Shown here piece by piece: positions 61,088 to 64,000 of a DNA stretch of 64,000 bases. The position numbers and the translations under genes were made by a program. The stretch comes from Urechidicola croceus (lineage in GTDB: Bacteria; Bacteroidota; Bacteroidia; Flavobacteriales; Flavobacteriaceae). Under the pieces are notes generated by a model. The model did no database searches. It had not been told where the DNA came from and worked only from the letters and a program-made list of their open reading frames with translations. Numbering within the stretch: the stretch's first letter is position 1; each line of letters starts with the position of its first letter. The stretch lies in the NCBI GenBank assembly GCA_905181865.1, contig CAJIZG010000003.1:513001-577000 (forward strand), written 5' to 3'.

Positions 61088-62614
61088 TTAATTTTCAACA
61101 GGGACATCGTCTTTAATTTTTATGGTTTTTGTTTTTGTATTTGGAAGTGGTATTTCCAATAAATTTAATAGCCCAACGGTTTGAAGATAGGCTTTGTTTG
61201 CCTGTTCATTAGAATATTGAGTTATAAACTTAATAGCCTGATCTGGATTAGCTTTATACTTTTTTAACGCCTCTTTTTCAACTTTTTCTTGTGCTTTTAG
61301 GAGTACATTTTCCATTTTCCTTTTCTCGGTAAACGCAACAGGGTATTTTTGTACAAAGTCTTTGTTAACATTTGCAGAAAGCACCTCAAAATGCCAATAG
61401 GCAAGATTGTTACTCATTTCATGAATATCGGAAGGTGGTGTGTAATGGTATTGCATAGCATTGAGATAGCCTTTTTTCGCATAGTTTTCAGGAACTTCGG
61501 TAACTCCACAATACCATGGAATGAAGGGTTGTACATCAGATCGTCTTGGAGCTAACCACATAACTGTGCCTATTTCTATAGGCATCCACGGACGGGATTC
61601 GACTACGAAGCTGTAAATTGTTCCACCATTGCATATCATCCCTTCATTTAGTTCATAAGGGTTTCCAATGGTACAACTTTCTGTATTATCCATGCCTTGC
61701 ATCCCTTGGCTATGCCCTGCCAAAAGCGCCATCAGTTTTTGTTTGCTTACTTTCTTTTTTGGTTTGAAAGAGAAGGGGAAGTTGTCATTTCTATTATAAT
61801 CTTCTTCCAGAGAGCTGTATGCAGACCAAGCTCTTCCCGTATTTCCTTTGTTTTTTAGAGCACCATTGGATGCGTAGGCCTTCCGAAAATTGAATTTTTC
61901 ATTTTTACTAGAGTCATACCATCCTTTTTGTTGTGCATATGAAATAAGATCTTCAGACCCCATATAGTTAAAAGTATCCTGTAAATCCATTTCTGCTATG
62001 GGATAGTAGTTGGGGAGTATCATAACCTCATCATCAGGAACTCGCGCGGCAGCCCATCTTCTACCTTTAACTACCGATAAAACCCAAGCTTCTTCTCGAT
62101 CAGATATACAATAAGACCTTCCTGAGCCTCTATAACCAAACTCTTCGATGAGGTTTCCTGCTATTTGTATTGCTTCCCTTGCTGTCTTAGCGCGTTGTGC
62201 CATTATAAGACGCAGGTCATAAAGTATACCTCCATTGGTGATATCCATTTCCGTTTCTTTTGAACCACAGAAGTTAGATCCTATACAGACACCATATTCA
62301 TTCATGAAGCCGTCTGAAACTTCCATGCCAGGAACTTCCATCCAGAAAAACTTATTAGTAGTAGCAACTTGTGGGATGCTGCCACCATATTGCAATGTTT
62401 GTTTTGTTCCTTTTGGGTGATTTTTCCTTGGTATAACGTAATAGTTTACAAGTTGAAATCCATCGTCATCATTATGTCCATAGAGTAATGTTCCGTCAAT
62501 AGAAGCATTTTTACCAACGAGTACAGAAAAGCAATTGTATTCTGACGGTAATATTTCTTGACCTAGACAAGGTATTAAGGGCGTTATAAGGAATAAAATT
62601 AAGAACTTTTTCAT
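61088..62614 (-). CDS. Secreted C69-family dipeptidase
   Basis: A 508-residue protein with a signal peptide ending near PCLGQ. Peptidase C69 (N-terminal nucleophile hydrolase) features: the putative nucleophile Cys in EYNCFSVLVGKNAS, DGTLLYGHNDDD, NEYGVCIGSNFCG, AQRAKTAREAIQIAGNLIEE and CISDREEAWVLSVVKGRRWA. In the family the Cys becomes the new N-terminus after processing. It should cleave dipeptides in the periplasm or outside. The gene is 15 bp after the cytochrome/PKD gene, so it is co-transcribed with it although the functional link is not obvious. Confidence 0.92.
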   Translation of the reverse strand: MKKFLILFLITPLIPCLGQEILPSEYNCFSVLVGKNASIDGTLLYGHNDDDGFQLVNYYVIPRKNHPKGTKQTLQYGGSIPQVATTNKFFWMEVPGMEVSDGFMNEYGVCIGSNFCGSKETEMDITNGGILYDLRLIMAQRAKTAREAIQIAGNLIEEFGYRGSGRSYCISDREEAWVLSVVKGRRWAAARVPDDEVMILPNYYPIAEMDLQDTFNYMGSEDLISYAQQKGWYDSSKNEKFNFRKAYASNGALKNKGNTGRAWSAYSSLEEDYNRNDNFPFSFKPKKKVSKQKLMALLAGHSQGMQGMDNTESCTIGNPYELNEGMICNGGTIYSFVVESRPWMPIEIGTVMWLAPRRSDVQPFIPWYCGVTEVPENYAKKGYLNAMQYHYTPPSDIHEMSNNLAYWHFEVLSANVNKDFVQKYPVAFTEKRKMENVLLKAQEKVEKEALKKYKANPDQAIKFITQYSNEQANKAYLQTVGLLNLLEIPLPNTKTKTIKIKDDVPVEN

Positions 62615-62629
62615 TATTTACTTTTTTTA

Positions 62630-64000
62630 CTAATGTTTATAATTTAAAATGAGTGAATTAGCATTTGCGATATCTTGTCTTTTATCAGCGGAATTTTTAA
62701 ATACTAAAAATAAAGCACCTCTATCCAAAGTAGAATTAATGTTAACTTCATAAGATTTTAAAATACTCATGTTTTCATGGAAATAACCCAAAGATGCTTT
62801 CCCTAATATCTTACCATTTTTAGAACCTTCTCTAAATTCGACGATACCTTTATAAGCATAATCGGCCACATAAAAAGCTGAAAATTTTACACTTTTTAGC
62901 GAACTTAATTTTAAATTGTCAAATTTCAAATATGCGTTATGCCTAATTGATCCAACTAAATTATAACCACCATTTCTCCAATCACCGAGTCCAGCACTCT
63001 TTTTATCGGCATCTTGAGCTTCTACTTTCGGTGCTTTAAAAATCAATTGATCTCTAACAGGGATTGAAAACTCTGTATTTCCATTATATCCCTTGTCCAA
63101 ATAAGAAGCTATTAAAACATAGATCCCTTCGGTTTCAACGCCAATATGCTCAGTGAATTTAATAATACCTTCTGTTGGTAATACCTTTTCAGAGGAACTA
63201 TCATCCTCTTTTAAAGTTAGAATATAATTGATGCATTCATCAACATCTGCAATACTTAGCTGTGGGTGTGCAGACATCATAGTTTCTCCCCAAACACCTG
63301 ATCCTCCTTTGATGACTTTATTTACTAAATAGTTCTTGTCTTTTTTAGTATATTTTTTTGCAATGTCCATATAACTTGGCCCATTTACTTTTTCATTGAT
63401 GGCATGACAAGCCTTACAATCAGATCCATCAATGATTTTTTTACCTTCTGGAATCGTGTTTTGTTGATGTCCAATAGTTGCTTTTACCAAATCTTTTCCT
63501 TGTGGAATATAGCTAAGAGTAACCTTTACATCTTTAGGGTCAATAGTTCCATCGGCTGTACTACCATCTTGCTTATCTGTTACAATAACTTTATAATTTA
63601 CTTTTTTGTTATCCCAATATGTTGCAGTGTTTGGTTCAATCTCAAAAGTTAATTTTGGAGGGTCGTTTCCAACCATAATCTTTGAAGTAGCAATGGAAGT
63701 TTCACCTGCTTCATCGGTCACTTTTAGCTTTACAGTATAGGTTCCGGGATCATTAAAAGTAAAACTTGGTTCTATTTCATTAGATTGCGTTTCTTCATTT
63801 GTAAATGACCATTCATATATAAGTTTGTCATGATCATAATCTTTAGAACCCGCTCCTGAGAAATTAACAGCCAAAGGACTCGCTCCAACCAATTTGTCAG
63901 CGGTAATTGAGGCAATAGGTTTTCTATTTCCTTCAGAAAAAGTAATTTTATTTAAACGTGCATCCATGTTTTGAGCATTCCATTTTTGTCCATATTCCAA
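62630..64000 (-). CDS. Partial secreted sugar dehydrogenase-type protein: PKD, haem c, CBM6-like C-terminus
   Basis: The last 456 codons of a longer gene; the TTG at the window edge is not a believable start because the family has a ThuA and/or six-bladed propeller before LEYGQKWNAQNMDARLNKIT. Visible here: a PKD domain (~25-110, PLAVNFSGAGSKDYDHDKL, YEWSF), a linker, a cytochrome c with CKACH and GSGVWGETMMSAHP (Met ligand), and a C-terminal carbohydrate-binding beta domain (~290-456, GLGDWRNGGYNLVGSIRHNA). It resembles PQQ-dependent sugar dehydrogenases that send electrons to haem. The cytochrome part is clearly related to that in the protein at 49807-52719. Confidence 0.88.
   Translation of the reverse strand: MEYGQKWNAQNMDARLNKITFSEGNRKPIASITADKLVGASPLAVNFSGAGSKDYDHDKLIYEWSFTNEETQSNEIEPSFTFNDPGTYTVKLKVTDEAGETSIATSKIMVGNDPPKLTFEIEPNTATYWDNKKVNYKVIVTDKQDGSTADGTIDPKDVKVTLSYIPQGKDLVKATIGHQQNTIPEGKKIIDGSDCKACHAINEKVNGPSYMDIAKKYTKKDKNYLVNKVIKGGSGVWGETMMSAHPQLSIADVDECINYILTLKEDDSSSEKVLPTEGIIKFTEHIGVETEGIYVLIASYLDKGYNGNTEFSIPVRDQLIFKAPKVEAQDADKKSAGLGDWRNGGYNLVGSIRHNAYLKFDNLKLSSLKSVKFSAFYVADYAYKGIVEFREGSKNGKILGKASLGYFHENMSILKSYEVNINSTLDRGALFLVFKNSADKRQDIANANSLILNYKH

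Noticed and set aside
63998-64000. TTG at the window edge as a start codon
   Set aside because: The frame is open to the edge and the family has a large domain further upstream; the gene is simply cut.
1-64000. tRNA, rRNA, CRISPR arrays, riboswitches
   Set aside because: No cloverleaf, rRNA-like stretch, regularly spaced repeat array or known riboswitch core was recognised on either strand.

Overview
The window looks like a chromosomal piece of an AT-rich, polysaccharide-degrading Bacteroidota, most likely a marine Flavobacteriia or a close relative. The signs are a SusC/SusD pair with an N-terminal signalling domain, a FecI/FecR-type sigma/anti-sigma pair, a type IX secretion (T9SS) C-terminal tail, TAnnTTTG-type promoter boxes, many secreted or lipoprotein glycoside hydrolases, and no tRNA, rRNA or core housekeeping genes. 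The genus cannot be fixed from sequence alone.

Region 1 (1-23.3 kb, almost all minus strand) is a glycan-degradation cluster: a partial CBM9-like protein, a DUF5703/six-hairpin glycosidase, three GH78 alpha-L-rhamnosidase-type enzymes plus a duplicated GH78 tail, three GH32 enzymes, a sugar-porter MFS transporter, a Tat-type Gfo/Idh oxidoreductase and a GH20 hexosaminidase. Five genes (CBM9, GH78-2, GH32-1, Gfo/Idh, MFS) carry the same palindromic upstream element, so they look like one regulon. One GH32 gene is strikingly GC-rich and seems imported. Region 2 (23.5-34.9 kb) holds a HEAT-repeat/DUF1080 protein and a second Tat-type Gfo/Idh enzyme (a plausible 3-keto-glycoside pair), then SusD, SusC and FecR.

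Region 3 (35-48.7 kb) is a mosaic of insertion-sequence remnants (IS5-like, IS110), a complete IS1182-type element, a LuxR regulator, the ECF sigma gene and truncated genes (sulfatase, alkaline phosphatase, AraC, GalE, two unknowns). It surrounds an intact three-gene operon of planctomycete-style cytochrome proteins (DUF1549/DUF1553, DUF1501, DUF2231-cytochrome-LRR). Region 4 (48.7-64 kb, minus strand) encodes an alpha/beta hydrolase, beta-propeller dehydrogenase-like proteins with haem c or azurin-type copper domains, a second DUF1080 protein, a very large FG-GAP/ASPIC/vanadium-haloperoxidase fusion, a C69 peptidase and a partial PKD/cytochrome c protein.

The most interesting signal is a two-block promoter, AAGGG-N12-CATACG, found with identical spacing upstream of FecR-SusC-SusD, of the DUF1549 operon and of the haloperoxidase fusion. 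The last two also share a second block exactly 20 nt further on. I infer that the local ECF sigma and FecR control a regulon linking glycan sensing to a periplasmic oxidative (haem, copper, possibly vanadium) sugar-processing system.
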